Assembly (NCBI GenBank): GCA_022711355.1
Contig: JAKLFE010000049.1
Coordinates: 1-33,033 of the forward strand
Length of the DNA: 33,033 bases
Origin: Spirochaetota bacterium
Lineage (GTDB): Bacteria > Spirochaetota > Spirochaetia > Treponematales > Rectinemataceae
Direction: 5' to 3'
Below, piece after piece: positions 12,980 to 21,212 of the stretch. Made by a program: the position numbers and the translations under genes. Position 1 is the first letter of the stretch; each line of letters opens with the position of its first letter. Under the pieces are notes generated by a model that ran no database searches, was not told the DNA's origin, and worked only from the letters and a program-made list of their open reading frames with translations.

Positions 12980-15253
12980 ATGAAACTTCGCATCGCAGCG
13001 GTCGCGGCCATTGCCGCGGCCATAGCCATCCCCGCCCTGGCCATCCCCGTCCTGGCCGCCTCGGGCGCCGCCCAATCCGGGACGCGGGGCGCCTCGCCCT
13101 TCCGCGCGCCGGCCGGCCTCCTCGCCGGCTTCGACACGGGCCTGTACCGCATCGAGGCCTCGGGGGCCGCGACCCCCCTGTGGCTCGACGGGGAGGTCCG
13201 CAAGATAGTCCGCGCGGGCTCCGGTCCGGAGGCCGCCTGGTTCCTCCTCACCTCGCGGGGCATCGTCCGCAGCGCCGACCTCGGCGTCTTCGAGGAGCGC
13301 TCGGCCGGCCTCCCGGTGAAGACCTACAAGCGCTACGCCGAGGGCAGGAAGAGCTTCCTCACCGAGGTGATGGACCTCAAGGACCTCGAGGTCGACCCCC
13401 AGGATCCCGCCACCCTCGTCACCTGCACCAAGGACGCGGTCTACCTCACGCGCGACGGGGGCCTGAGCTGGGCGAGCCTGGGCAACCCGAGCCCGACCAC
13501 CGGCCTCAAGGCCGTCGCCGTCGGGGCCGCGCCCTCCCCCGCCGGCTCCCCGGCCGGGGAGCGGAGGGTCTGGGCCTCCCATCCCATCAAAGGCCTCTTC
13601 TCCCGCCCCCTGGAGGGCAGGTCCAAGGCCTGGGTCCCCGTCGAGGCCGGCCTCGCGACCATCGAGGGCACGACGAGCGTCGAGGAGCTGGCCGACGCCG
13701 TCCTCGCCGCGGGAGCCCCCGGCGGCTCGACCTCCCTCTGGGCCTCCAACAGCTTCCTGCCCCGGCTCTACCGCTGGGACCCGGCCTCCGCGTCCTTCCT
13801 CGCCGCCTTCGCGGGCGCGGGGGACTTCGGCTGCGTCGAGTCCATCGACGTCATCGGCCCCGCGTCCGTCCGCTTCGTCTCCGAGGGCGAGATCCTGAGG
13901 CTCGAGGGCGACGGCCCGCCCGAGCGCGACGGCCCGGCCATGGCGGCCCTCGCCGCCGCCGCGGGGGCCCAGAGCCGCTCCCAGCTCTGCTGCCTCTCCT
14001 GGGACGAGGGCGGGAGGCAGGCAGGCCTCTCCGAGCTCTGGCTCGTCTCCTTCGTCGACCGCAAGCCCTACCGCGCCGCGGCGGAGAACAAGAACGGCCT
14101 CTACCTCGCCACGGGCTTCGTCGTCCACGCGGCCTCGCGGGACAAGTACGACAAGCTCATGGACTCGCGCCGCCTCGACTCCGTCGTCGTCGACCTCAAG
14201 GACGACTTCGGCCGCCTCCGCTTCGAGCCCCGCGACCCGGCCCTCCGCGCCGTCGGCAAGGTGACGAGCCCCCTCGAGGTCGAGTCCTTCGTCGCCGCCT
14301 GGAAGGCCAAGGGCCGCTGGCTCGTCGCCCGCATCCCCGTGTTCAAGGACGAGGTGGCCTACGCCCACGGCGGCGGGAAGTGGGCGGCCTGGGACGCGGA
14401 GGCCAAGGCCCCCTGGCGCGGCTACAACCTCGTCAAGGCGCCGCCCGCCGCCGCGGCCCCCCTGGCCGGCTCGCCCGCCGCCCCGGGCGCGGCCCTCGCC
14501 CCGGCCCCCGGCGGCGCCGCCGCCCCGGTTCCCGCCGCCCCGGCCCTGGTCCGCGAGTACATCAAGGAGTACTGGGTCGACCCCTACTGCGAGGAGGTCT
14601 GGGCCTACAACGTCGCCATCGCGAACGAGATCGTCTCCCGCGGCTTCGACGAGGTCCAGTTCGACTACATCCGCTTCCCCACCGACGGGGAGAACGTCGA
14701 TCGCATAACGTATCGCTGGCGCGACAAGGGCATGGACAAGGAGAGCGCCATCGCCTCCTTCCTCCGCTTCGCCCGCGAGAACGTGCGGGCCCCGGTGAGC
14801 GTCGACATCTACGGGGCCAACGGCTGGTACCGCTCCGGCGTGCGGACGGGCCAGGACGTCGAGCTCATGGCCAAGTACGTCGACGTGATCTGCCCCATGC
14901 TCTACCCCTCGCACTTCGAGCAGACCTTCCTCGCCCAGGCGCCGGCCGAGCTCCGGCCCTACCGCATCTACCGCCTGGGGACCCTGCGCACGACCTACAT
15001 CGCCCGAAAGAAGGTCGCCGTGCGGCCCTACGTCCAGGCCTTCTACCTCAACGTGAGCTACGACCGGAGCTACTACGACCTCGACTACGTCAGGCGCGAG
15101 GTCGAGGGCGTCCGCGACGCGACCAACCTCGGCATGACCTTCTGGAACAACGCGGGGCGCTACGACGACGTGCCCGTGCTCGACCTGGCCCCGGACGGCA
15201 AGATCGCCACGCGGCGGGCCCCCGAGGAGGCCCCCGCCTCAGTGCTCGACTAG
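12980..15253 (+). CDS. secreted putative glycoside hydrolase (DUF4015 type) with N-terminal propeller-like region
   Basis: A 757-residue exported protein. The N-terminus is a signal peptide (MKLRI followed by about 20 hydrophobic residues). Residues about 40-380 are repeats of strands with SADLGVF and TRDGGLSW motifs, the latter an Asp-box, suggesting a beta-propeller. The part from about 385 to 740 matches the putative glycosyl hydrolase domain DUF4015, a TIM-barrel type: VVVDLKDDFGRL, WLVARIPVFKDE, FDEVQFDYIRFPTDG, VSVDIYGANGWY, DVICPMLYPSHF and the late NLGMTFWNNAGRYD. An Ala/Pro-rich linker (about 490-525) interrupts the barrel before the WVDPYCEEVWAYN segment. Ribosome site GGGAGAGG precedes the ATG. 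Polysaccharide target unknown. The following phosphoesterase gene is 28 bases away. Confidence 0.85.
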   Translation: MKLRIAAVAAIAAAIAIPALAIPVLAASGAAQSGTRGASPFRAPAGLLAGFDTGLYRIEASGAATPLWLDGEVRKIVRAGSGPEAAWFLLTSRGIVRSADLGVFEERSAGLPVKTYKRYAEGRKSFLTEVMDLKDLEVDPQDPATLVTCTKDAVYLTRDGGLSWASLGNPSPTTGLKAVAVGAAPSPAGSPAGERRVWASHPIKGLFSRPLEGRSKAWVPVEAGLATIEGTTSVEELADAVLAAGAPGGSTSLWASNSFLPRLYRWDPASASFLAAFAGAGDFGCVESIDVIGPASVRFVSEGEILRLEGDGPPERDGPAMAALAAAAGAQSRSQLCCLSWDEGGRQAGLSELWLVSFVDRKPYRAAAENKNGLYLATGFVVHAASRDKYDKLMDSRRLDSVVVDLKDDFGRLRFEPRDPALRAVGKVTSPLEVESFVAAWKAKGRWLVARIPVFKDEVAYAHGGGKWAAWDAEAKAPWRGYNLVKAPPAAAAPLAGSPAAPGAALAPAPGGAAAPVPAAPALVREYIKEYWVDPYCEEVWAYNVAIANEIVSRGFDEVQFDYIRFPTDGENVDRITYRWRDKGMDKESAIASFLRFARENVRAPVSVDIYGANGWYRSGVRTGQDVELMAKYVDVICPMLYPSHFEQTFLAQAPAELRPYRIYRLGTLRTTYIARKKVAVRPYVQAFYLNVSYDRSYYDLDYVRREVEGVRDATNLGMTFWNNAGRYDDVPVLDLAPDGKIATRRAPEEAPASVLD

Positions 15254-15281
15254 GGGCGCCCCGCGCCCGAAGGAGAAGAAC

Positions 15282-16523
15282 GTGAAGGCTATCGCCAGGA
15301 AGCTCCCCCTCGCCGCGGCGGCCGCGGCCACCCTCGCCGGCGCCGCCTGCGTGGCCTGGCTCTTCACGCGGGAGGGCACGGTCGGCCTGTACCAGTGGAC
15401 TATCTGGCGCGGGAGGCTGAACGCCATCATGGCCGCCTTCGCCGCCCCCGCGGCCCTCGCCCTGGCCTGGCTCCTCGCGCGCTCACGCTCCCGGCGCGCC
15501 CCGGGCGGCGCCGGCGCGGCGCCCGGCAGGCTCGAGCGGGCCCTCGGGGCGGCGACGGCCGCCCTCGGCCTCCTCGTCCTCGCCGGCGCCGCGGCCCTCT
15601 GGATCGGGCTGGCCTCGATCGCCCGGCAGATGAGCGGGCCGCCGCCGAAGCTCAACCTCGTCGACCCGGTTTCGGGCATCGCGCCCGATCCCCGGCGCGG
15701 CGGCTCGGTCCTCCTCTCCTTCTCCTCCGATCCCCACTGGGGCGTCGATACCGCGAACCCCGGGGCCCGCCTGGCCGTCCTCCGCTCGGTCGCCGACCTC
15801 CGCCCCGACGCATTCTTCCCCCTGGGCGACCAGGTCGAGCAGGGCATGTACGAGGGCCCCTGGCGCGAGGCGGCCGAGGCCTACGCCTCGGTCCTCGGCG
15901 GCCTGCCGATCCGGCCCCTCATGGGCAACCACGACTCGGTCATCGACGGGCAGGCCCACTTCGAGCGCTTCTTCTTCCCCGACCGCTCGCGGAGCGGCAC
16001 CGGCTCCCCCCTCTACTACTCGATCGACGCGGGCCCTGTCCGCCTCTTCGTCGTCAACCTCCTGTGGCGCGAGGAGAGCTTCGGCCGCGCGCAGCGCGCC
16101 TGGCTCGACTCCTCCCTCGCCGCCCTGCCGCCGGGCGTCGAGGCCGTCGTCCTCTCCCACTGCTTCGCCTACTCCTCGGGCTACGTCGACGAGGAGACGG
16201 GCCTGTGGTGGCGCGACGATCCCGGCGTCATCGCGGCCCTCTCGCCCATCCTCGAGCGCAACAAGGTCGCCCTCCATATCTCCGGCCACAACCACTACCT
16301 GGAGCTCCTCGAGAAGAACGGCGTTACCTACGCCGTCGTGGGGGGCATGGGCGGGAAGCCCGATCCCGAGCCGGCCTACGCCTCGCCCGCCTCGGTATGG
16401 CGGGCCCCGGCCGGGACCTTCGGCCGCCTCGACCTCCTCGCCTCGGCCGAGGGCCTCCGCCTCGCCTTCGTGGACAGGGACGGGAAGCTCCTCCGCGAGG
16501 CCGCCATCCCGAAGCGGCGCTGA
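15282..16523 (+). CDS. membrane-anchored calcineurin-like metallophosphoesterase
   Basis: A 413-residue protein with three predicted membrane helices (about 8-28, 45-66, 85-112) followed by a calcineurin-type phosphoesterase domain. Metal-binding motifs are in order: SSDPHWG (about 148), PLGDQVEQG (about 181), MGNHDS (about 216), LSHCF, and SGHNHYLE (about 335). The catalytic domain probably lies outside the cytoplasm. The start is a GTG with AAGGAG 6-8 bases upstream. It is read in the same direction as the DUF4015-type gene with a 28-base gap, so the two are probably one operon of envelope proteins. Substrate not identifiable. Confidence 0.85.
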   Translation: MKAIARKLPLAAAAAATLAGAACVAWLFTREGTVGLYQWTIWRGRLNAIMAAFAAPAALALAWLLARSRSRRAPGGAGAAPGRLERALGAATAALGLLVLAGAAALWIGLASIARQMSGPPPKLNLVDPVSGIAPDPRRGGSVLLSFSSDPHWGVDTANPGARLAVLRSVADLRPDAFFPLGDQVEQGMYEGPWREAAEAYASVLGGLPIRPLMGNHDSVIDGQAHFERFFFPDRSRSGTGSPLYYSIDAGPVRLFVVNLLWREESFGRAQRAWLDSSLAALPPGVEAVVLSHCFAYSSGYVDEETGLWWRDDPGVIAALSPILERNKVALHISGHNHYLELLEKNGVTYAVVGGMGGKPDPEPAYASPASVWRAPAGTFGRLDLLASAEGLRLAFVDRDGKLLREAAIPKRR

Positions 16524-16526
16524 GGC

Positions 16527-16555
16527 TTTACAGGCCCGGGGCCCGCGCGTATCAT
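16527..16555 (+). promoter_or_regulatory. sigma70-type promoter of the LUD-domain gene
   Basis: TTTACA (16527-16532), 17-base spacer, TATCAT (16550-16555); each box matches five of six consensus bases. It lies between the phosphoesterase stop and the LUD-domain gene. Confidence 0.65.
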
Positions 16556-16588
16556 CGGCCTGGGAATAACTCCCGTAAAGGAGACGCG

Positions 16589-17230
16589 ATGAACCCGACC
16601 GAGCAGTGGCAGTACGAGACCCTGGGCAGGGCGGCCTGCGAGGCCCTCAAGAAGAACGGCTTCGAGGCCGTCTACCTCCCCACGGGGGCCGAGGCCCTGG
16701 CCAAGCTCGCCTCCCTGATCAAGCCCGGCATGAAGGTCGGCTTCGGCGGCTCCATGACGGTCAAGGCCCTCGGCCTGGCCGAGCGGGTCGCCGCCCTCGG
16801 CGCCCAGCTCCTCGACCACAACGCCCCCGGCCTCGACAAGGAGGCCAAGCTCGCCGTCATGCGCGCCCAGCTCAGCTGCGACCTCTTCGTCGCCGGCTCG
16901 AACGCGGTGACCCTGGACGGGGACATCGTCAACGTCGACGGGAACGGCAACCGCGTCGCGGCCCTCACCTTCGGCCCCAAGAAGACCGTCGTCGTGGTCG
17001 GGGCCAACAAGATAGTGCGGGACATCGACGAGGCCCTGGCCCGGATCGAGACCCGCGCGGCCCCCCTCAACAACAAGCGCCTCGACCGGCCCAATCCCTG
17101 CGTCAAGTCGGGCCAGTGCGAGGACTGCCAGGGCGATACCCGCATCTGCCGCGTCTACCAGATCCTCCGCCGCCGCCCCTCCCTCTCCGACTTCACCGTC
17201 CTCGTCGTGGGCGAGAGCCTGGGCTACTAG
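16589..17230 (+). CDS. LUD-domain protein (LutC/DUF162 family)
   Basis: A 213-residue protein of the LUD superfamily, which includes the lactate-utilisation proteins LutB and LutC. It shows the typical KPGMKVGFGGSMTVKALGL segment, DLFVAGSNAVTLDGDIVNVDGNGNRVAALTFGPKKTVVVVGANKIV, and a C-terminal cysteine cluster NPCVKSGQCEDCQGDTRICR that may bind a metal or cluster. Stand-alone LUD proteins of this size are common in anaerobes and their role is unclear; there are no lutA or lutB neighbours. Ribosome site AAAGGAG precedes the ATG and a good promoter lies upstream. The 3' end overlaps the convergent J-domain gene by 38 bases; a 12-base stem at 17240-17274 just after the stop could act as its terminator. 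Confidence 0.88.
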   Translation: MNPTEQWQYETLGRAACEALKKNGFEAVYLPTGAEALAKLASLIKPGMKVGFGGSMTVKALGLAERVAALGAQLLDHNAPGLDKEAKLAVMRAQLSCDLFVAGSNAVTLDGDIVNVDGNGNRVAALTFGPKKTVVVVGANKIVRDIDEALARIETRAAPLNNKRLDRPNPCVKSGQCEDCQGDTRICRVYQILRRRPSLSDFTVLVVGESLGY

Positions 17231-17999
17231 GGGCCCTTCCGAAGGCGGCCGCCGCCCCGCGCCGGCCGCCTTCGAGGAGCCGGTCCCGCGCCGCGACGAG
17301 GGCCCGGAAGGCCCCCGGCTCCCCGCCCCCGTCCGGGTGCGCCGAGCGGCTCCTCAGGCGGAAGGCCGACCGGACCGCGGCCTCGGCCGGGACCCTCCCC
17401 TGCCGCGGCGGGGCCAGGCCGAGGAGGGCGCAGTCGAGGAGGAGGCCGGCGGGAGGAAGGGCTATCCGCCGATAGCCGCCGCGGAGGAGTTCGATCTTCT
17501 CGAACAGATACGCAAGCCACTCCTCGGGGCCGAAGCGGGCCAGCTCGGCCGCGCGCTTCTTGCTCCGCGGGAAGACCGCCTTCGCCCAGAGCGGCGTCCC
17601 GGGATTGCGCGCGGACTCGGCCCCCTTGAGGAAGGCGAAGCAGCCGCGCACCCAGTCCGGATAGGCCGCGGCGATCCCCTCGATCTGGCTCTTTCGCCTA
17701 ACGCGTGCCCGGTCCAGCTCGGCCCGGCGCCCCCGCTTGAGCCCCAGGAAGATCGCGAAGAAGGGGCTCTCGGGCAGGCGGTAGGTGGCGAGGAAGTCGC
17801 CGAGGAAGCGGGGCTCGAGCCGGGGCTCGTCGAGGAGGCGGCAGGCGACGGGAGGGAGCCTGGCCCGGCGGAGGGCGGCCGAGCCCGCGAGGAGCCGCTC
17901 GAGCTCGGCGAAGGCGGGCTTCCGCCGGAGCGCGGAGCTCTGGGCCGCGAGGAGCTCGGCCAGGGAGCGGCCCCTCCCCGCGGCGCGCGGCTGTACCAT
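17193..17999 (-). CDS. protein with C-terminal J-domain
   Basis: A 268-residue protein whose main body (about 1-200) I do not recognise; it is rich in Arg, Leu and Ala. Residues about 205-245 match a J-domain: VRSAFRLRSRSAHPDGGG with the invariant HPD, then FRALVAARDRLLEGG, corresponding to the last two helices. J-domains stimulate Hsp70 (DnaK) ATPase, so this may be a specialised co-chaperone. The ATG at 17999 is exactly six bases after an extended -10 (TGCTATGAT), with no ribosome site, so the mRNA is likely leaderless. The 3' end overlaps the convergent LUD gene by 38 bases. Confidence 0.7.
   Translation of the reverse strand: MVQPRAAGRGRSLAELLAAQSSALRRKPAFAELERLLAGSAALRRARLPPVACRLLDEPRLEPRFLGDFLATYRLPESPFFAIFLGLKRGRRAELDRARVRRKSQIEGIAAAYPDWVRGCFAFLKGAESARNPGTPLWAKAVFPRSKKRAAELARFGPEEWLAYLFEKIELLRGGYRRIALPPAGLLLDCALLGLAPPRQGRVPAEAAVRSAFRLRSRSAHPDGGGEPGAFRALVAARDRLLEGGRRGAAAAFGRAPSSPGSRPRRGR
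17240..17274. terminator. 12-base stem after the LUD-domain stop
   Basis: CGAAGGCGGCCG pairs perfectly with CGGCCGCCTTCG around an 11-base loop. It lies 10 bases after the LUD stop and inside the end of the convergent J-domain gene. There is no T-run, so termination is uncertain. Confidence 0.35.
17695..17703 (+). repeat. CGCCTAACG motif copy in the J-domain gene
   Basis: Plus strand CGCCTAACGC; the gene strand uses CGC GTT AGG CGA, with GTT and AGG codons. Confidence 0.5.
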
Positions 18000-18005
18000 G
18001 GGGCC

Positions 18006-18014
18006 ATCATAGCA
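18006..18014 (-). promoter_or_regulatory. extended -10 promoter of the J-domain gene, leaderless
   Basis: Minus strand reads TGCTATGAT, an extended -10 with TATGAT at 18006-18011, then six bases to the ATG. The predicted first base of the mRNA is the A of the start codon. Confidence 0.55.
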
Positions 18015-18069
18015 TGCCGGGCCGGCCGGGCCGCGCGTATCCGCCGCCGCGGCCGGCCCCGGCGGGCGC

Positions 18070-18867
18070 TCAGCGCAGGAGCATGTCCTCGAGCCGCACC
18101 TCGGCCCGGTGCTTGCCCGTGGGCGCGAGGCCTCCGGCCTGGGAGATGGCCCTGCTCGGGCACCAGGTGGCGCAGGCCCCGCAGTTGTCGCAGTCGTGCC
18201 TCCAGGCGGGCCTGCCCTCCGCGAGGGCCACGTTGGCCCGGGGACAGACCCGGACGCAGGTCCCGCAGCCGGTGCAGGCCGAGGAGACCTCGTAGCCCGA
18301 GTCCATGGCGGGGAACTGCTTGGCGGCCATCCCGTGGAAGAAGTCGCCCAGGGCCGTCCCGAGGAAGGCCCCCCGCTCCGGCTTCGAGCTGCGGCAGGCG
18401 GCGACCGCCGCGAGGATACCCGGAAGGCGCTCGGCCTCCGTGCCCGGGAGGGGCCCGGAATGCCGGCGCACCAGCTCGATCAGCTTCGCGGCTTTGGATT
18501 CAGGATCGGAAACGAGATAGCCGGGCGAACGGACCACGAAGCCCGCGTGGAGCTCTCCGCCCTTGGAGCGGAGGATCCTCCGGAGCCGGGGCAGGGTCCC
18601 CGCGGCCGTGCCCCCGCAGCTCGCGATCGCGAAGGCGTAGGAGATGCCCGAGGGATCGAGGGAGGCCGCGAACTCCTCGACCGTCCGCGGGGCGCCCCAG
18701 GCGTAGATCGGGAACACGAGGCCGACCCGCTCGGCGGCCGGCTTGACCGCCGCGCCGCGCGCCTTACCCATGGGGACCACGCTCGCGTCCCCCAGGCCCC
18801 GAGCGAGCTCGCGGGCCAGGGCGAGGCTGTTGCCCGTCGCCGTGTAGTAGTAGATCACCGTCTTCAT
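18070..18867 (-). CDS. EFR1-family flavodoxin-ferredoxin fusion
   Basis: A 265-residue cytoplasmic electron carrier. Residues about 1-150 are a flavodoxin-like domain beginning YYYTATGNSLALARELA (phosphate-binding loop for FMN), with FPIYAWGAPRTVEEF and ASCGGTAAGTL. Residues about 190-235 carry two [4Fe-4S] motifs, CTGCGTCVRVCP and CDNCGACATWCP. The order and length match EFR1-type proteins of anaerobes, which have no well-defined partner. Ribosome site GGAGGTG precedes the ATG. The PadR gene lies 96 bases upstream on the same strand, so PadR may control this gene as well as itself. Confidence 0.9.
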   Translation of the reverse strand: MKTVIYYYTATGNSLALARELARGLGDASVVPMGKARGAAVKPAAERVGLVFPIYAWGAPRTVEEFAASLDPSGISYAFAIASCGGTAAGTLPRLRRILRSKGGELHAGFVVRSPGYLVSDPESKAAKLIELVRRHSGPLPGTEAERLPGILAAVAACRSSKPERGAFLGTALGDFFHGMAAKQFPAMDSGYEVSSACTGCGTCVRVCPRANVALAEGRPAWRHDCDNCGACATWCPSRAISQAGGLAPTGKHRAEVRLEDMLLR

Positions 18868-18963
18868 CCGACACCTCCGTGCAAGGAAAATCGCTTCATC
18901 GGGTCGGGCCCCTACGGGCGCCCTCCCGCGAACGACGAGTCGCGCTGCGTCGCGGGCGGCCGC

Positions 18964-19551
18964 CTAGGCCCGCCCATCACCCTCGGCCTCGAGCTCGGCG
19001 AGGCATTCCTCGGCCCAGGCGATGCTGGCCTCGGCCAGGAGGACGGCCCGCCGCCGGATGAACTCGCAGTAGCGGTCCTCGCGGCAGATCCGATCGGCCC
19101 GCTCCATGGCAGGATCCCCGGGGAAGCGCTCGGCCAGGTGGGAATGCAGGTTCTCGAACGAGGCCCGGTGCTCCCGCATATGCCCGAGGAAGCCCCGGAA
19201 CTCCCGGGCCACCAGCTCCGGCCCCGCCAGCGAGCCGAAGAAGAGCCTGAGCATGAACTCGTCCCGCTTGGGGGAGGCGTAGGACTCGGGGACAGACCCC
19301 AGCCAGTCGAGGAAGGCCTTCTTCCCTTCCTCGGTGGCCCGGTAGAGCCGCTTGCTCGGCCGGTCGCGCTGTTCCTCGATCGAGGAGACCAGGAGCCCCT
19401 TGGCCTCCAGGGCGTCGAGCTCGCGGTAGATCTGGCTGAGCTTGGCCTGCCAGACGTGGCTGATCGCCTCGTCGAAGAGGGCCTTGATCGCGTAGCCGTT
19501 CATGGGTCTGTCCCCGCTCAGCAGGCCGAGGAGGGCATAGCTCAAAGACAT
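18964..19551 (-). CDS. PadR-family transcriptional regulator
   Basis: A 195-residue winged-helix regulator. The N-terminal PadR domain (about 1-85) shows SYALLGLLSGDRPMNGYAIKALFD, the LSQIYRELDALEAKGLL recognition helix and wing, and RPSKRLYRATEEGKKAFLDWL. The C-terminal half is the alpha-helical dimerisation part (Vir_act_alpha_C type). ATG at 19551 follows AAGGGGTG by about 5 bases; the GTG two codons upstream lies within that ribosome site. PadR proteins usually repress themselves and a neighbour in response to a small molecule. The promoter has repeats that suit autoregulation. Two copies of the 13-base repeat lie inside the coding region. Confidence 0.92.
   Translation of the reverse strand: MSLSYALLGLLSGDRPMNGYAIKALFDEAISHVWQAKLSQIYRELDALEAKGLLVSSIEEQRDRPSKRLYRATEEGKKAFLDWLGSVPESYASPKRDEFMLRLFFGSLAGPELVAREFRGFLGHMREHRASFENLHSHLAERFPGDPAMERADRICREDRYCEFIRRRAVLLAEASIAWAEECLAELEAEGDGRA
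19288..19300 (+). repeat. 13-base repeat GGGGACAGACCCC inside the PadR gene
   Basis: Exact copy within coding sequence; the minus-strand reading encodes GSVPE. The frame stays open. Confidence 0.6.
19504..19515 (-). repeat. near copy (12 of 13) of the 13-base repeat inside the PadR gene
   Basis: GGGTCTGTCCCC on the plus strand, lacking the first G. It lies about 40 bases into the PadR coding region and encodes GDRP on the minus strand. Confidence 0.45.
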
Positions 19552-19560
19552 AGTCACCCC

Positions 19561-19610
19561 TTAGTCAACATGGAGTATATACAACTTGTAGGGTATTAGT
19601 CAACATGTTG
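19561..19610 (-). promoter_or_regulatory. promoter and likely autoregulatory operator of the PadR gene
   Basis: Minus strand: TTGACT (-35, 19598-19603), 18-base spacer, TATACT (-10, 19574-19579). The 12-base direct repeat TTAGTCAACATG occurs at 19561-19572 and 19596-19607, 35 bases apart, covering the transcription start and the -35. Between them is the palindrome TACAACTTGTA (19580-19590), and CAACATGTTG (19601-19610) is also palindromic. These are candidate PadR binding sites. Confidence 0.6.
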
Positions 19611-19680
19611 GATAGTGGTTTGCACAAAATAGGTCAGGAGCGAATTCGAGCCGGCGGGGGCGAGAGATCCGCGGCCGAGG

Positions 19681-20961
19681 CTAGAGCCCGAGCCGGGAGA
19701 GGAGGGCGACGAGGTACCTGCTCCGGAGCTGCTCGCTCGCCAGGAGCCGCTGGGCGGGGGGGAGGCGCAGGACGACTCCGAGGATGGCGGCCATGGCTCG
19801 GTGGCTCGCCAGGGCCCGATTGTCGAAGACGAGGTCCTGGAGCTTGCCCCGCTCGATGGCCATGAGCACGGCGCGGTGCGCCGAGCTGACCGGCGTCACG
19901 ACGCGCGCGGGCCGCGGCCGCAGCGAGAGGCCGCCCCTCCGGCAGGCCCGGACGCAGACGCCGCAGCCCAGGCAGATCGACTCGTCGACCTTGGCCCTGC
20001 GCCGGAGCGGGGCATGGGGATCGTTGGCCGAGACGAGGGACATCGCCTCGATCGGGCAGGCCGAGACGCAGGCGCCGCAGCCGGAGCAGGCCGCCTCCTC
20101 GACCCGGGGCATGAAGTTGGTCGTGTGGATCGGGTGGAGGGAGGCGAAGCGGCGCTGGGCGATGAGGGCCTCGCAGCAGCAGCCGCAGCAGTTGCAGATG
20201 AAGTTGACGCCGCGCTGGACGTTCTCGCCGAACTGGACCAGGCCGCGCTCGTAGGCCAGGTCGAGGAGGGCCATGCACTCGGCCGCGCCGATGGCCCGCG
20301 CGTGGCCGTGCTTGGTGAGCGACTCGGCCGAGGCGTTGAAGGTCATGCAGATCTCCATCGGCGCGTCGCAGGCCCGCCCGAGGTGGAGCATCTTGTGCCG
20401 GCAGTAGCACATGCCCACGCCGATGCAGGTGGCGGTCGCGACGACCTCGCTCGCCCGCTCGTAGTCGAGGACCAGGAGGGCCTCGTCGGAGGGGAGGGCC
20501 GGCTCCTGGACGAAGGCCCGGCCGAGCTGGGTCCTGCCCTCGGTGAAGAGGGCCTTGATGAAGTCCTCCTCGACGTTGAGGTAGCGGTAGAAGAGCTCGG
20601 CCAGGGCCTTCTGGTCGAGCTCCGGCCTGATCCGCATCATCGAGAACTCGAAGAAGCCCGCCATCGGCGGGGGCAGGCTGTAGATCGAGCGGCCCTCGCG
20701 CTCGACGTCGAGGAGGATGGCTCGGCTCGCCAGCTCCTCGAGGAGCCGCCGCGCCTCCGCCGGCGGGACCTTCCAGGCCCGGGCCGCGGTCTCGGCGTCG
20801 AAGGGCTTGATCGGCAGGAGGGAGACGAGCCCGGCCTCCCTCTCGCTGAAGAGCATCTTCAGGATAGCGAAGAGGAGATCGGAAGGAGGCGCTCCCTGGG
20901 GGAAGCGGTTGAGCCGCTCCGCCAGGCGGGCGTAGCTCGATCTGAGGGTCCGGTGCGCCAT
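19681..20961 (-). CDS. winged-helix-like/Cys-rich ferredoxin protein (CNCCGCCC type)
   Basis: A 426-residue iron-sulfur protein with no assigned function. Residues about 1-115 look helical with a winged-helix feel (DLLFAILKMLFSEREAGLVSLLPI, VPPAEARRLLEELASRAIL). Then comes a Cys-rich module: CIGVGMCYCRHK, later CDAP..IC, and FICNCCGCCC near 270. Two [4Fe-4S] motifs follow, CSGCGACVSACP and CLGCGVCVRACR; the second lacks the usual final proline. The core resembles the two ferredoxins at 24903-26571. The ATG at 20961 is chosen because it follows GAGGTGG; the frame is open for more than 100 bases upstream but without homologous-looking sequence. A TATGCT -10 box lies at 20993-20998. Possibly a redox sensor or electron carrier. 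Confidence 0.75.
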   Translation of the reverse strand: MAHRTLRSSYARLAERLNRFPQGAPPSDLLFAILKMLFSEREAGLVSLLPIKPFDAETAARAWKVPPAEARRLLEELASRAILLDVEREGRSIYSLPPPMAGFFEFSMMRIRPELDQKALAELFYRYLNVEEDFIKALFTEGRTQLGRAFVQEPALPSDEALLVLDYERASEVVATATCIGVGMCYCRHKMLHLGRACDAPMEICMTFNASAESLTKHGHARAIGAAECMALLDLAYERGLVQFGENVQRGVNFICNCCGCCCEALIAQRRFASLHPIHTTNFMPRVEEAACSGCGACVSACPIEAMSLVSANDPHAPLRRRAKVDESICLGCGVCVRACRRGGLSLRPRPARVVTPVSSAHRAVLMAIERGKLQDLVFDNRALASHRAMAAILGVVLRLPPAQRLLASEQLRSRYLVALLSRLGL

Positions 20962-21117
20962 GGTCCACCTCGCCGAAAGCCGGCCTGGCGCTAGCATAGC
21001 CCACGGCGCCGCGCCTGGCCAGCTCCGCCCGCCTGCCCTCGCCCGAGGGGCGCCGGAGGCGGCCCGGCCCGGGGCCGACCTCGGGGAGTACCGTGCCAAG
21101 CGCGGGGGCGAAGAGCG

Positions 21118-21145
21118 GAAGTTATTTTCTTATATTTAAAACCTC
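21118..21145 (+). promoter_or_regulatory. AT-rich promoter region of the radical SAM gene
   Basis: An isolated AT-rich patch, TTATTTTCTTATATTTAAAA, sits in GC-rich DNA about 75 bases before the start of the radical SAM gene and could hold a TATATT -10 box. No clear -35 is seen. Confidence 0.35.
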
Positions 21146-21212
21146 CCGCTCCCGCGCGTGTCCAACCCTTCGAAAGAACAACAAGCATCGCCCGGGAAAG
21201 GAACGCCCCGAC

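Noticed and set aside
18240..18251. A further match (12 of 13) to the 13-base repeat
   Set aside because: It is explained by the ferredoxin motif codons for RVCPR (GTC TGT CCC CGG), so it is probably coincidence.
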